From assembly GCA_900539725.1 (NCBI GenBank), contig UQDI01000027.1, positions 1 to 23,550 of the forward strand: DNA of 23,550 nt, in the 5' to 3' direction. The notes under the pieces were generated by a model. That model did not search any database, was not told where the DNA came from, and saw nothing but the letters and a program-made list of their open reading frames with translations. Position 1 is the first letter of the stretch. Each line of letters starts with the position of its first letter. Of this stretch, positions 6,960-14,051 are shown one piece after another. The stretch comes from an uncultured Eubacteriales bacterium. GTDB lineage: Bacteria; Bacillota; Clostridia; Tissierellales; Peptoniphilaceae. The position numbers were made by a program, and so were the translations under genes.

Positions 6960-8722
6960 TGAAAAAGTTTTTGGCGAGCATATTCGCCGCCATAATCCTA
7001 GTATTTTCAATAAATTGCTATGCATCATCAGATGAAATCCACTCCATTGACATAAAAGCTACGCTTATGGACGATGGCTCACTACTAGTCACTGAGGTGT
7101 GGAAGGCTAGAGCCGGATCAGGCACTGAGTTTTTCATACCTAAGAGCCACATGCGAGATATAGTCATCATGGATTTTAAAGTTTCCGATGAGAGCGGCCC
7201 ATACGAGACCATTGACAAGTGGAACGTCGATTGGACCTTTGGCGAAAAAGCGCGCAAATGCGGTATACACGGCACCTCTGACGGTGTCGAGCTTTGCTTT
7301 GGCAAGAGCGATCTTCACAAGAACAAAATTTATACTTTGACTTACACCATGAGGAAAGCGGCCCAAAGTTTTGATGATATGGACGGATTTAACATTCGCT
7401 TCGTCAATGACCAGATGAATCCCGCTCCAAACAAAGTTTCTTTCGAGCTAAGTTTGGAAAATGGCGAGATAAACGAGAACAACGCTCGTGTTTGGGGCTT
7501 CGGTTCAGACACGCCAATCGTTTTTGAGGGCGGCAAGGTCGTCGTTCACGAGATAAATGATTTTGGTCCAGAAAATCACCTAACAGTTTTGTTCGGTCTT
7601 GAAAAAAATATCATTCACCCTATTAGCATAGGTAGCGGAAGCTTTGAAGATTTGAAAAACACTGCACTTGAAGGCTCAGACTATAATAATCGTGAAGAAG
7701 ATATTGAAGAAGAAAATAATTATGATAATAATAAAGACAATTACTATTATCCAGAATATAATGGCAATTTCGTCACAAGATTTATTGGCACTGTTAACCC
7801 AATTGTCATACCGATAATTTTAATTTTTATTGCGTCAATCTTTTCCATGATTATGTCGGGAATTAAAAAATCCATGATAAATTCTGAGAATAGACTGCCG
7901 AGAGACGTAAACTATTGGCGTGATTTGCCGATGAATGGAAATATTTTGCTTAACAGCGGCATTTATTGGGTAAATGATAGTTTTTCTGTGACAAATGTGG
8001 TCGCTGCCTATTTTCTAAAATGGATTAAGGACGGAAATTTAGAGCCTGTCAAGGAAAAATTTACTAAGGGACTGATTTTCAAAAAGGATGTTCTTGAAGA
8101 CTGCTTTAAAATTATTAGAGCGCCCGAGGGTGATGACGTGATGGAAGATTGGCTATATAAGCTGATTACAAGTGCGTCGGGCGATGACCTCATACTTAGA
8201 AACGATGAGCTAACGAGGGCTTTTAGCCGCGGCGATCTTGCGGAAAGGTTCGTTAAAAGCTACAAGGAAAATGCGTTTTATGCAGCTGAAAAATCTAAGC
8301 TATTGTATAAGAAGCCGGGCTTTTTATTCTTAAGCTACGATGTTTTCACTGAGCAAGGTCGGAGCGAAGCCATTAAACAAAAAGGATTTATAAAGTTTTT
8401 GAAGGATTTCACTTTGATTAATGAGCGTGAAGCAGTAGAAGTCGCTCTATGGGACGAATATTTAGTGCTTGCGGCTTTGTTTGGACTTGGAGAAAAAGTT
8501 TTAGAAAAGTTCAAAAGCCTTGATCCGAGCTACACTTACGCTGGATATACAGGCCTTGACCCAGTTATTTTGTATCACGTTGTGAATAATGTCGGCACAT
8601 CAGTGAACCACGCCTACCAAAGCAATCGCTCATCATCAGCCTCACATGGAGGCGGAGGTTCTATGTCCTCTGGTGGAGGCGGAGGATTTAGCGCCGGAGG
8701 CAGTGGCGGCGGAGGCAGGTAA
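6959..8722 (+). CDS. DUF2207-type membrane protein with Gly-rich tail, copy 2
   Basis: This 587-residue paralogue of 2632-4392 has the same order of parts. There is a signal peptide ending near NCYAS, an extracellular DUF2207-like domain (about 25-225), and an acidic/Asn/Tyr-rich linker (about 238-265). A membrane helix near 275-298, the helical part with YWRDLP and LWDEYLVLAALFGLGEKV, and a Gly/Ser tail follow. The linker and membrane helix share almost nothing with copy 1, in contrast to long identical DNA stretches on either side. Together with its LemA partner it makes a second complete operon. Function is unknown; the two sets could serve different conditions or partners. Confidence 0.85.
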   Translation: MKKFLASIFAAIILVFSINCYASSDEIHSIDIKATLMDDGSLLVTEVWKARAGSGTEFFIPKSHMRDIVIMDFKVSDESGPYETIDKWNVDWTFGEKARKCGIHGTSDGVELCFGKSDLHKNKIYTLTYTMRKAAQSFDDMDGFNIRFVNDQMNPAPNKVSFELSLENGEINENNARVWGFGSDTPIVFEGGKVVVHEINDFGPENHLTVLFGLEKNIIHPISIGSGSFEDLKNTALEGSDYNNREEDIEEENNYDNNKDNYYYPEYNGNFVTRFIGTVNPIVIPIILIFIASIFSMIMSGIKKSMINSENRLPRDVNYWRDLPMNGNILLNSGIYWVNDSFSVTNVVAAYFLKWIKDGNLEPVKEKFTKGLIFKKDVLEDCFKIIRAPEGDDVMEDWLYKLITSASGDDLILRNDELTRAFSRGDLAERFVKSYKENAFYAAEKSKLLYKKPGFLFLSYDVFTEQGRSEAIKQKGFIKFLKDFTLINEREAVEVALWDEYLVLAALFGLGEKVLEKFKSLDPSYTYAGYTGLDPVILYHVVNNVGTSVNHAYQSNRSSSASHGGGGSMSSGGGGGFSAGGSGGGGR

Positions 8723-9030
8723 GCTTCGTAGGATTTTACGTTCAATTGGCGCCTGAGACTTGTTAAGTCCATGCACCAAGAGAACGAGTGAAGCGAAGTT
8801 CGATTGGCTATGCATGCCTTATTCCAGAGATCACAAAGGTATGGAGCGAAGCGAACATAGCTTTGATTGATCTTACGGATCGCTTCACTTCTTCCCTCCA
8901 CGTACGCCAAAGTACGTAGTCAGTCAGTCGTTCGCTGTACTTCGCCTTATTCATCGTAGCGTAAAGGTTCACGTCCATATTTCAAGAACTTACGGTTGCG
9001 GTTAAATTATTTATAATCTAGACATAGAAC
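8723..9030. other. Non-coding tail of LemA/DUF2207 operon copy 2
   Basis: No gene is supported here. The middle (about 8760-8935) is GC-richer and has no counterpart in the copy 1 tail. It holds GAAGCGAA-like motifs near 8788 and 8842 and dispersed repeat copy B. The last part is the conserved block also found after copy 1. Confidence 0.6.
8884..8951 (+). repeat. Dispersed intergenic repeat, copy B
   Basis: This is the counterpart of the repeat near 955-1030, in opposite orientation. It runs from CTTCTTCCCTC through the hairpin ACGTAC-GCCAAA-GTACGT and GTCAGTCAGTCG to CTTCGCCTTAT. Its 3' part merges into the conserved tail block. Confidence 0.65.
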
Positions 9031-9040
9031 AAGGACAGAG
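8936..9040 (+). repeat. Conserved non-coding block, copy 2, with stem-loop
   Basis: This matches 4591-4716. CGTAA-AG-GTTC (8960-8970) pairs with GAACTTACG (8986-8994). The loop is 15 bases here against 36 in copy 1, while both arms are unchanged. Confidence 0.65.
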
Positions 9041-9065
9041 ATTTTAATTTCTCTATCCTTTTTCT
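9031..9065 (+). terminator. Rho-independent terminator of LemA/DUF2207 operon copy 2
   Basis: AAGGACAGAGA and TCTCTATCCTT pair with one mismatch around a short AT loop and are followed by TTTCTTT. Confidence 0.75.
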
Positions 9066-9083
9066 TTGTATTAATTAAGATTT

Positions 9084-9275
9084 ATGATCTACAAATATTC
9101 TATATCACAACAAATTTGCAGATCAAGCGAGATGATTGGACGAAGTGGACTGACGAGGCAAGCGGAGCGTATAGGTCATACTCGAGCATTGCCGAGGAGG
9201 GAACGAGTTCAAGGGCTCATTGAATTAGGGATTTTAGAAAAACTAGGTCATAAATTCTTTAGGTGGCATAGATAA
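9084..9275 (+). pseudogene. Short ORF of doubtful status, possibly a gene remnant
   Basis: A 63-codon frame has no ribosome site before its ATG. Its middle (about 9150-9215) on the minus strand resembles the dispersed repeat (TTCCCTCC, then GTCAGTCCACTTCGTC), so the first half is probably not protein. The end, GLIELGILEKLGHKFFRWHR, looks like the last strands of a winged-helix domain such as those closing Fic or Schlafen-AlbA ATPase proteins. A remnant of such a gene is possible. I do not recognise it securely. Confidence 0.2.
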
Positions 9276-9306
9276 ACGGCTGTGAGTTTGAATGCTCACA
9301 GCCGTT
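9275..9306. terminator. Strong hairpin, probable bidirectional terminator
   Basis: AACGGCTGTGAG and CTCACAGCCGTT form a perfect 12-bp stem with loop TTTGAATG. T tracts on both sides are weak (TTT on the minus strand, AAATTGTT on the plus). It lies between the ORF remnant and the end of the minus-strand small gene. Confidence 0.55.
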
Positions 9307-9329
9307 AAATTGTTAAAAAATAAGCATTT

Positions 9330-9538
9330 TTAAAATAATTCGAGTTCATTTGTTTCATAAGTTACTACATCTCCTGGATTTCCATCAGTGTCCCAGAGCT
9401 CGACTTCGTAATAATCAGAATTAGGATAAAACTTACGATAATACCAATAGTAGCTGGTGGGTATCCATCTTTTTCAAATTCTGAAAATTCAGCTTCCTTA
9501 ACTAAATTTGCATTAATATTTATCATTTCTCTATCCAT
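9330..9538 (-). pseudogene. Small frameshifted gene of unknown function
   Basis: ATG at 9538 follows AAGGAG at good spacing. The first frame reads MDREMININANLVKEAEF, then after an A5 run (9470-9474) continues into a hydrophobic stretch and stops at 9365. In another frame from the same A5 run, 47 codons stay open to a stop at 9330. They give an acidic, aromatic protein with YWYYRKFYPNSDYYEVELWD and GDVVTYETNELELF, which looks much more like true coding sequence. One extra A would join the parts into about 69 residues. Without correction the product would be a 57-residue peptide with one membrane-like helix (IGIIVSFILILII). I do not recognise the family. It may be a mutated gene or one decoded by slippage. 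No other gene overlaps it. Confidence 0.5.
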
Positions 9539-9571
9539 TAATTTCTTCTCCTTAATTTATAAATTTCAATT

Positions 9572-9602
9572 AAAAAAGCGACTGAACTTATATTTCAATC
9601 GC
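9572..9602 (-). terminator. Rho-independent terminator (minus strand)
   Basis: On the minus strand GCGATTGAA and TTCAGTCGC pair (9 bp, one wobble) around ATATAAG and are followed by six T. It is 30-odd bases upstream of the small gene at 9330-9538, insulating it from upstream transcription. Confidence 0.8.
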
Positions 9603-9668
9603 TAACTGTCTTATATATTAAATTGTTTTAAGTGGGACTTCTTATCCTTACCTCCTAATTTTGAGTAT

Positions 9669-9702
9669 AAAAAAAGACGATAGAGTTTAATTATCTATCA
9701 TC
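9669..9702 (-). terminator. Rho-independent terminator of the multi-TM gene
   Basis: On the minus strand GATGATAGA and TCTATCGTC pair (9 bp, one wobble), followed by seven T. It lies about 40 bases past the stop of 9745-10401. Between it and the terminator at 9572-9602 an AGGAGGT site is followed by no usable start codon, perhaps a lost small gene. Confidence 0.8.
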
Positions 9703-9744
9703 TCTTGCGTTTCTATTTAATTATTTGGCTCGACAAACTGGGAT

Positions 9745-10401
9745 TTATCCAAAATGGAATGGAATAACGATATTCAAAAAGAATGCAAGTATTATACTAA
9801 TTGTTCCCATCAGAACAAAATCCCTCAATTTCTCTCTCCTCAAAACGATAGCTCCAATAATAAAGACTATCACTTCCAAAACAGACCTTGAACTAAAATA
9901 CCAATATCCATATACAAAACACATATTGAACAATACTGCCAAAATCAGCGCCGATAGTATAAATGCCAGTTTGCTTTTCCCCTTTGCATACCAGCATACA
10001 AAAGCCAATAATGGAGAAACGGCTGTAAACCCAAACCAAACCATCGCATAAATTCTCGGGAAAAATCCTGCAATATAGTATGAATACAAATAGTAACTTG
10101 TAACCATACCAATAAAAAATGTAAAAACATTAATGCTTGCTCTTATAGCTGAATTGCTATAAATAGAAATACATAGTGCAATCAATACCCAGATTGCGAA
10201 ACGCCCAAGAAAATTAGTAATATCTAATGCTCCATCTATCGCCATAAGAATACTTGGAAGTTCAGCTTGATGAAAGTCCATAAATTTTGAAAAAGTTCCC
10301 AAAGCTATTCCGAGAAACAACAGAGCTATGGTATTTATAATTTTTCTATTAGTCGATATTAAATTTTCTGCACTCCTTATATTATTTAAAAACTTTATCA
10401 T
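9745..10401 (-). CDS. Multi-pass membrane protein of unknown function
   Basis: This is a 218-residue, strongly hydrophobic protein with about seven membrane segments. Recognisable pieces include LGTFSKFMDFHQAELPSILM, a Gly/Asn motif DITNFLGRFAIW and an aromatic central stretch YYLYSYYIAGFFPRIYA. The pattern resembles conserved hypothetical membrane proteins found in many Firmicutes, but I cannot name a function. The frame also has an ATG at 10413. I prefer 10401 (MIKFLNN) because GAGG lies at ribosome-site distance before it, while nothing suitable precedes 10413. An extended -10 sits upstream and a terminator follows, so it looks monocistronic. Confidence 0.7.
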   Translation of the reverse strand: MIKFLNNIRSAENLISTNRKIINTIALLFLGIALGTFSKFMDFHQAELPSILMAIDGALDITNFLGRFAIWVLIALCISIYSNSAIRASINVFTFFIGMVTSYYLYSYYIAGFFPRIYAMVWFGFTAVSPLLAFVCWYAKGKSKLAFILSALILAVLFNMCFVYGYWYFSSRSVLEVIVFIIGAIVLRREKLRDFVLMGTISIILAFFLNIVIPFHFG

Positions 10402-10435
10402 AAACAGCCTCATAAATTCTAATTTATCTAGTTAT

Positions 10436-10444
10436 ATTATATCA
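10436..10444 (-). promoter_or_regulatory. Extended -10 promoter of the multi-TM gene
   Basis: Minus-strand TGATATAAT gives TG-N-TATAAT with no clear -35. It has the same form as the promoter at 6294-6302. Confidence 0.55.
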
Positions 10445-10481
10445 CATAGTCCCTCGCCCGTCTAGACTCTTACAGTAAATA

Positions 10482-10666
10482 TTACAATCTTGTTATCACT
10501 GTATTACCATTTATCTTAGCTTTACCCTTTCGTGTAATATACTTTTCAATATCAAAAATATTTCTCTCATCATAATCTTCCAATAACTTGTAATTCTTAT
10601 GCTTTGTAATATCAAATTTATCAGACAAGAAATGTCTTACTACTCTTAGATAAAAATATACAAATT
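10482..10666 (-). pseudogene. 3' scrap of a gene, tail similar to the neighbouring TetR regulator
   Basis: A minus-strand frame without a start codon runs to a TAA at 10482-10484. It contains RNIFDIEKYITRKGKAKING, which matches the tail of the TetR protein at 11175-11810 (RNVFDVEKYLQKKDG). The DNA is also similar there (ATATTTCTCT-type segments). This suggests the remaining end of a duplicated regulator gene. The upstream part, FYLRVVRHFLSDKFDI, has no match in the TetR protein, so it may instead be an unrelated gene with a similar end. Confidence 0.4.
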
Positions 10667-11185
10667 TTAATAATCTCCGTCTAAGTAATCCTCAAGTTGA
10701 TATTCTTTCCCATCAACTTCTATAAACCATGTGCTATAAGCATCTATATTTAAAGGATTATCATCAACAACATAAGTTTTATAATACTTTGTATATATAC
10801 TATACACGAGATTCTTTCTTGTGTCATTCTTATCTATTTTCCCATTATAAAAAGATATATATACATCAGATACTTTTGTATCTTTTTCCCAATATTTGCT
10901 TGCAATTTCATCCATGTGATTGGTATTTATGAATGGTTTTAATTTATCTATTACTTTTTTTACATCATTAATTTTAAAATTTTCAGATGTAACAAAATTA
11001 ATATATAAGGATGGTCTTAAAAATTTTATTTGAATCTCACATATTTTTTTATTTGATGACATCTCTTCTTTAAACAAATGAAACTCTTCACTTGTAACAT
11101 TTTTTTCTTTAGAACAAGAAGTTATAAATATCAACCCTATCATTAAAGTCACTATTATTAAATTTTTCCTGTTTTTATTTTTCAT
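10667..11185 (-). CDS. Lipoprotein of unknown function, downstream of tetR
   Basis: The 172-residue protein has a lipoprotein signal peptide: basic start KNKNRKN, hydrophobic core, and lipobox FITSC with Cys24 followed by Ser. It should be lipid-anchored on the outer face of the membrane. The mature part is Lys/Asp-rich, with no domain I recognise. Aromatic-rich strands such as SDVYISFYNGK and KYYKTYVVDD suggest a small beta fold. The ATG lies inside the last codons of the TetR gene (11-base overlap) and GGAG precedes it, so the two genes are co-transcribed and probably translationally coupled. Its position suggests a partner or sensor for the exporter system. That is inference from context only. 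Confidence 0.75.
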   Translation of the reverse strand: MKNKNRKNLIIVTLMIGLIFITSCSKEKNVTSEEFHLFKEEMSSNKKICEIQIKFLRPSLYINFVTSENFKINDVKKVIDKLKPFINTNHMDEIASKYWEKDTKVSDVYISFYNGKIDKNDTRKNLVYSIYTKYYKTYVVDDNPLNIDAYSTWFIEVDGKEYQLEDYLDGDY

Positions 11186-11810
11186 TTAACCTAACTCCAT
11201 CTTTTTTTTGTAAATATTTCTCTACATCAAATACATTTCTCTTATACTCCTCAATCGAACTCTTTATTGAAGATGATACTATCAGCGCTATATAATTTGC
11301 GATCTTCTCATGGTCAACGTGCTTTCTCGAGTAAAAGTAGTTGATAATCATGTTGGCGATGGCGCCCGCATACATCTTGCAAAGAAAGTTCTTGAAGTCT
11401 GGGTCCAGGGCTATATCCATGTCATCTTCTGTCGTTTCAATCACTTTTAGTACGACCTCATAGAAATCGTCGTAGAAGAAGTCCTTGAGCCCTTCTCTGC
11501 CGATTGAGTCGTAGGCGCAATTAAGTATATCCTGATTGCTCTCTATGTAGTCCATGGCGAAGAGTATCGCCTCTTTGTGGTCCTTCTTTACTTCGAAGTT
11601 CTTCACGACGTGAACCGCCTCCTCCTCGAGCATCCACTTGAAGAGCTCTTCGATGCCGATGAAGTGGTAGTAGAAGGTCTTTCTGTTGACGTCGCAGTCC
11701 TTAACTATATCTGAGATTGTGATTTTGCTTAGGCTTTTCTTTTTCATTAACTTTTTTAATGACTTTGCCAATTTTTTCTTGGTCATAGTCGAAATTTCTT
11801 CGTTTTTCAT
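11175..11810 (-). CDS. TetR/AcrR family transcriptional regulator
   Basis: This 211-residue protein has an N-terminal TetR helix-turn-helix: ITISDIVKDCDVNRKTFYYH (about residues 30-49), with the usual FYYHF recognition-helix end and the following IEELFKWML. The C-terminal helical domain (about 70-200) would bind a ligand and dimerise; it resembles the DhaS-like subgroup. It is divergent from the MMPL gene, and palindromic sites lie between them, so it most likely represses the exporter operon and itself until a hydrophobic ligand binds. ATG 11810 follows GGTGA. A lipoprotein gene overlaps its 3' end. Confidence 0.9.
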   Translation of the reverse strand: MKNEEISTMTKKKLAKSLKKLMKKKSLSKITISDIVKDCDVNRKTFYYHFIGIEELFKWMLEEEAVHVVKNFEVKKDHKEAILFAMDYIESNQDILNCAYDSIGREGLKDFFYDDFYEVVLKVIETTEDDMDIALDPDFKNFLCKMYAGAIANMIINYFYSRKHVDHEKIANYIALIVSSSIKSSIEEYKRNVFDVEKYLQKKDGVRLNEK

Positions 11811-11865
11811 CGTATCACCACTTATATTATACCCGATTTATAATAATAGCTGTCATTTTAATACA

Positions 11866-11882
11866 TATTTGACCATCAAATA
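11866..11882. promoter_or_regulatory. Candidate TetR operator 1
   Basis: TATTTGACCATCAAATA is a perfect palindrome, 7-base arms around CCA, in the divergent intergenic region near the tetR side. Size and symmetry suit a TetR dimer. Confidence 0.5.
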
Positions 11883-11915
11883 CAATAATTTTGTCCCATT
11901 TCACACAAGTGTAGC

Positions 11916-11931
11916 TAAATTGACCAGTTTA
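11916..11931. promoter_or_regulatory. Candidate TetR operator 2, overlapping the MMPL -35
   Basis: TAAATTGACCAGTTTA has symmetric ends (TAAA.TG / CA.TTTA) and shares the TTGACCA core with the site at 11866-11882. It touches the -35 region of the plus-strand promoter, where binding would block transcription. Confidence 0.4.
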
Positions 11932-11955
11932 ACTTAGCTCATATCTGGCTATAAT
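11928..11955 (+). promoter_or_regulatory. Promoter of the MMPL operon
   Basis: TATAAT at 11950-11955 is preceded at 16 bases by TTTAAC (11928-11933), a moderate -35. A GAAAGGGG ribosome site and the GTG start at 11987 follow. Confidence 0.6.
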
Positions 11956-11986
11956 ATGTACTAGATTAAAGAAAGGGGATAATTTT

Positions 11987-14038
11987 GTGAAAAAGATTTT
12001 TGCAAAGCTTATTGAAAAGCCTAGACTAATAGTATCGATCTTTGTGATTTTGCTAGTCTTTTCAATAGTTTCGTACCCGAAGATTCGGGTTAACTACAAG
12101 ATTAATGACTACTTGCCAGAAAAGAGCGACTCGTCTGTCGCCATTGAAAAGATGAAGGAAGAGTTTGACGAGGACATCTTTAACGTGCGCGTCATGCTTC
12201 CAAAGAAGGATATCAGCGAGGTTTTGGATACTATCAGCGCCATCAAAATGGTTGATGGCGTCAAAACTGTCAGCTGGCTAAGTGATTTCGAAGATGTGAT
12301 GAAGCCCATGGACTTCATGGATCAAAAGCATCTAGACACGTACTACAAGGACGGCTCTGCGCTTATAAACATTGCCGTGGATGAAGATAAGGCGATTGAA
12401 TCGACTGAGGCAATCAGAGAAATTATTGGTGATGAGGCGGCCATGACTGGCTCTGCCGTAAACACCGCCATCGCTACGACTAACTCGGTTAATGAGATCA
12501 TCATCGTAACTATCATCGGTGTGCTATTTACAATACTTATACTGATTTTAACTACTGATGCGTGGATCGAGCCCGTCATCATCATGCTTTCGCTAGCGAC
12601 TGCCATACTTATAAATGCGGGCACGAACATCATCTTCGGAGAGATTTCATTCGTGACAAACGCCGCGGGCAACATACTTCTACTCGCCGTGTCCATGGAC
12701 TACACTGTTTTTGTGATGCATAGGTTTAAAGAGGAAAAGCTCAAGACGAATGACAAGAAGGTGGCAATGATTGAGGCGCTTGATGTGTCGTTCTCGTCGA
12801 TACTTTCGTCGGCTCTGACTACCATCATTGGTTTCTTGGCCCTTGTCTTTATGCAATTTAAGATAGGTCCGGACCTTGGTCTAGCGCTTGCAAAGGGCGT
12901 ATTCATCTCGCTTCTAACTGTATTTACGCTTGCTCCTGTCATCATTTTGCACTTTGATAAGTACATCGACAAGACTAGCCACAAACGCTTCATTCCAAGC
13001 TTTGACGGCTTCGCGCGCCACGTTTTTAAACACAAGAGTGTCTACATCGTGGTCTTCTTGCTACTTATAGTGCCAAGCTTTTTAGCGGCGGGTAAAAACT
13101 CATACTACTTCGGCACTTCACACATCTTTGGCCCAGATACTAAGCTTGGCCAGGACAATATCTCCATCGAGGAAAAGTTCGGCGCTGAAGATAACTATGC
13201 GATCTTGCTGCCTATCGGCAACTTAGAAAAGGAAAGGCGTCTTTCTGATGATTTGAGGTCCATGAGCAAGGTTAAGAGCGTTATCTCTTATGTGGACATG
13301 GTTGGAGAGACGATACCGACTAGCTTTTTGGATGAGAGCGACCTAAAGAAGCTAAACTCTGATAATTACACTAGGATGATAGTTTCGGTCGACGCGGACT
13401 TCGAAGGCGAAGATACTTACAAGCTCATCGACGATATTAAGGCCGCAATAAGTAAGTACTACGGTGAATACTACCTACTTGGCGAAGGCGTATCGACTTA
13501 TGACCTTAAAAACACTGTAACAGCGGACATGACTACCGTTAATATCATAGCCATCGCCGCCGTATTTATAGTTTTGTTGCTTACAGAAAAGTCTCTAAGC
13601 CTACCTATACTCTTGGTTGCAGCAATCGAGACAGCGATATATATAAACATGTCGGTGCCTTACTATCGCTCATCGAGCGTCTTCTACATCGCCTACCTGA
13701 TCATTTCATCGATACAGCTTGGGGCGACAGTCGATTACGCGATACTTTTGAGCGAGAGATACCTTGAAGAGAGAAAGTCCTTGAACAAGGCGGATGCAGC
13801 CATTAACACAGTGTCAATGACAGCCGTTTCGATACTGACATCAGCTACCGCGATGATAGTTGTCGGCATCTTGCTAGGAAAGTTCTCAACTCACGGCCTG
13901 ATCTCGCAGCTGGGCTACCTGCTTGCGATAGGAACGACAGCTTCACTAGTCATAGTGCTCTTCGTTTTGCCGGGCCTACTATATAGTCTCGACGGACTTA
14001 TTCAAAAAACTACGAAAAACACAGAATTTGTTAATTAA
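11987..14038 (+). CDS. MMPL/RND-family membrane transporter
   Basis: The 683-residue protein has the duplicated RND topology in the short Gram-positive form. Each half has one membrane helix, an extracellular domain and five further helices. The first half has helix 1 at about 14-32, an outer domain at about 35-165 and helices at about 170-320. The second half repeats this from about 352. Charged motifs in the fourth helix of each half are conserved: AVSMDYTVFVMHRF (near 233-246) and GATVDYAILLSERY (near 578-591), the likely proton-relay aspartates. Such proteins move lipids, lipid-like compounds or drugs across the membrane using the proton gradient. The start is GTG after GAAAGGGG; no ATG competes nearby. 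The next gene follows after 13 bases, and a TetR gene diverges upstream. Confidence 0.9.
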   Translation: MKKIFAKLIEKPRLIVSIFVILLVFSIVSYPKIRVNYKINDYLPEKSDSSVAIEKMKEEFDEDIFNVRVMLPKKDISEVLDTISAIKMVDGVKTVSWLSDFEDVMKPMDFMDQKHLDTYYKDGSALINIAVDEDKAIESTEAIREIIGDEAAMTGSAVNTAIATTNSVNEIIIVTIIGVLFTILILILTTDAWIEPVIIMLSLATAILINAGTNIIFGEISFVTNAAGNILLLAVSMDYTVFVMHRFKEEKLKTNDKKVAMIEALDVSFSSILSSALTTIIGFLALVFMQFKIGPDLGLALAKGVFISLLTVFTLAPVIILHFDKYIDKTSHKRFIPSFDGFARHVFKHKSVYIVVFLLLIVPSFLAAGKNSYYFGTSHIFGPDTKLGQDNISIEEKFGAEDNYAILLPIGNLEKERRLSDDLRSMSKVKSVISYVDMVGETIPTSFLDESDLKKLNSDNYTRMIVSVDADFEGEDTYKLIDDIKAAISKYYGEYYLLGEGVSTYDLKNTVTADMTTVNIIAIAAVFIVLLLTEKSLSLPILLVAAIETAIYINMSVPYYRSSSVFYIAYLIISSIQLGATVDYAILLSERYLEERKSLNKADAAINTVSMTAVSILTSATAMIVVGILLGKFSTHGLISQLGYLLAIGTTASLVIVLFVLPGLLYSLDGLIQKTTKNTEFVN

Positions 14039-14051
14039 GAAAGGTGATATT

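Noticed and set aside
8614..8910. Minus-strand ORF with a proline run over the end of DUF2207 copy 2
   Set aside because: The proline run is the antisense of the Gly-rich tail, and no start signals are present.
9611..9668. AGGAGGT on the minus strand as the start of a small gene
   Set aside because: No ATG, GTG or TTG follows at usable distance before stops; at most a decayed gene.
14028..14051. Earlier ATG for the heptad-rich secreted protein
   Set aside because: It overlaps the end of the transporter gene, has no ribosome site, and would put extra residues before a normal signal peptide. The ATG at 14052 follows AAAGGTGAT.
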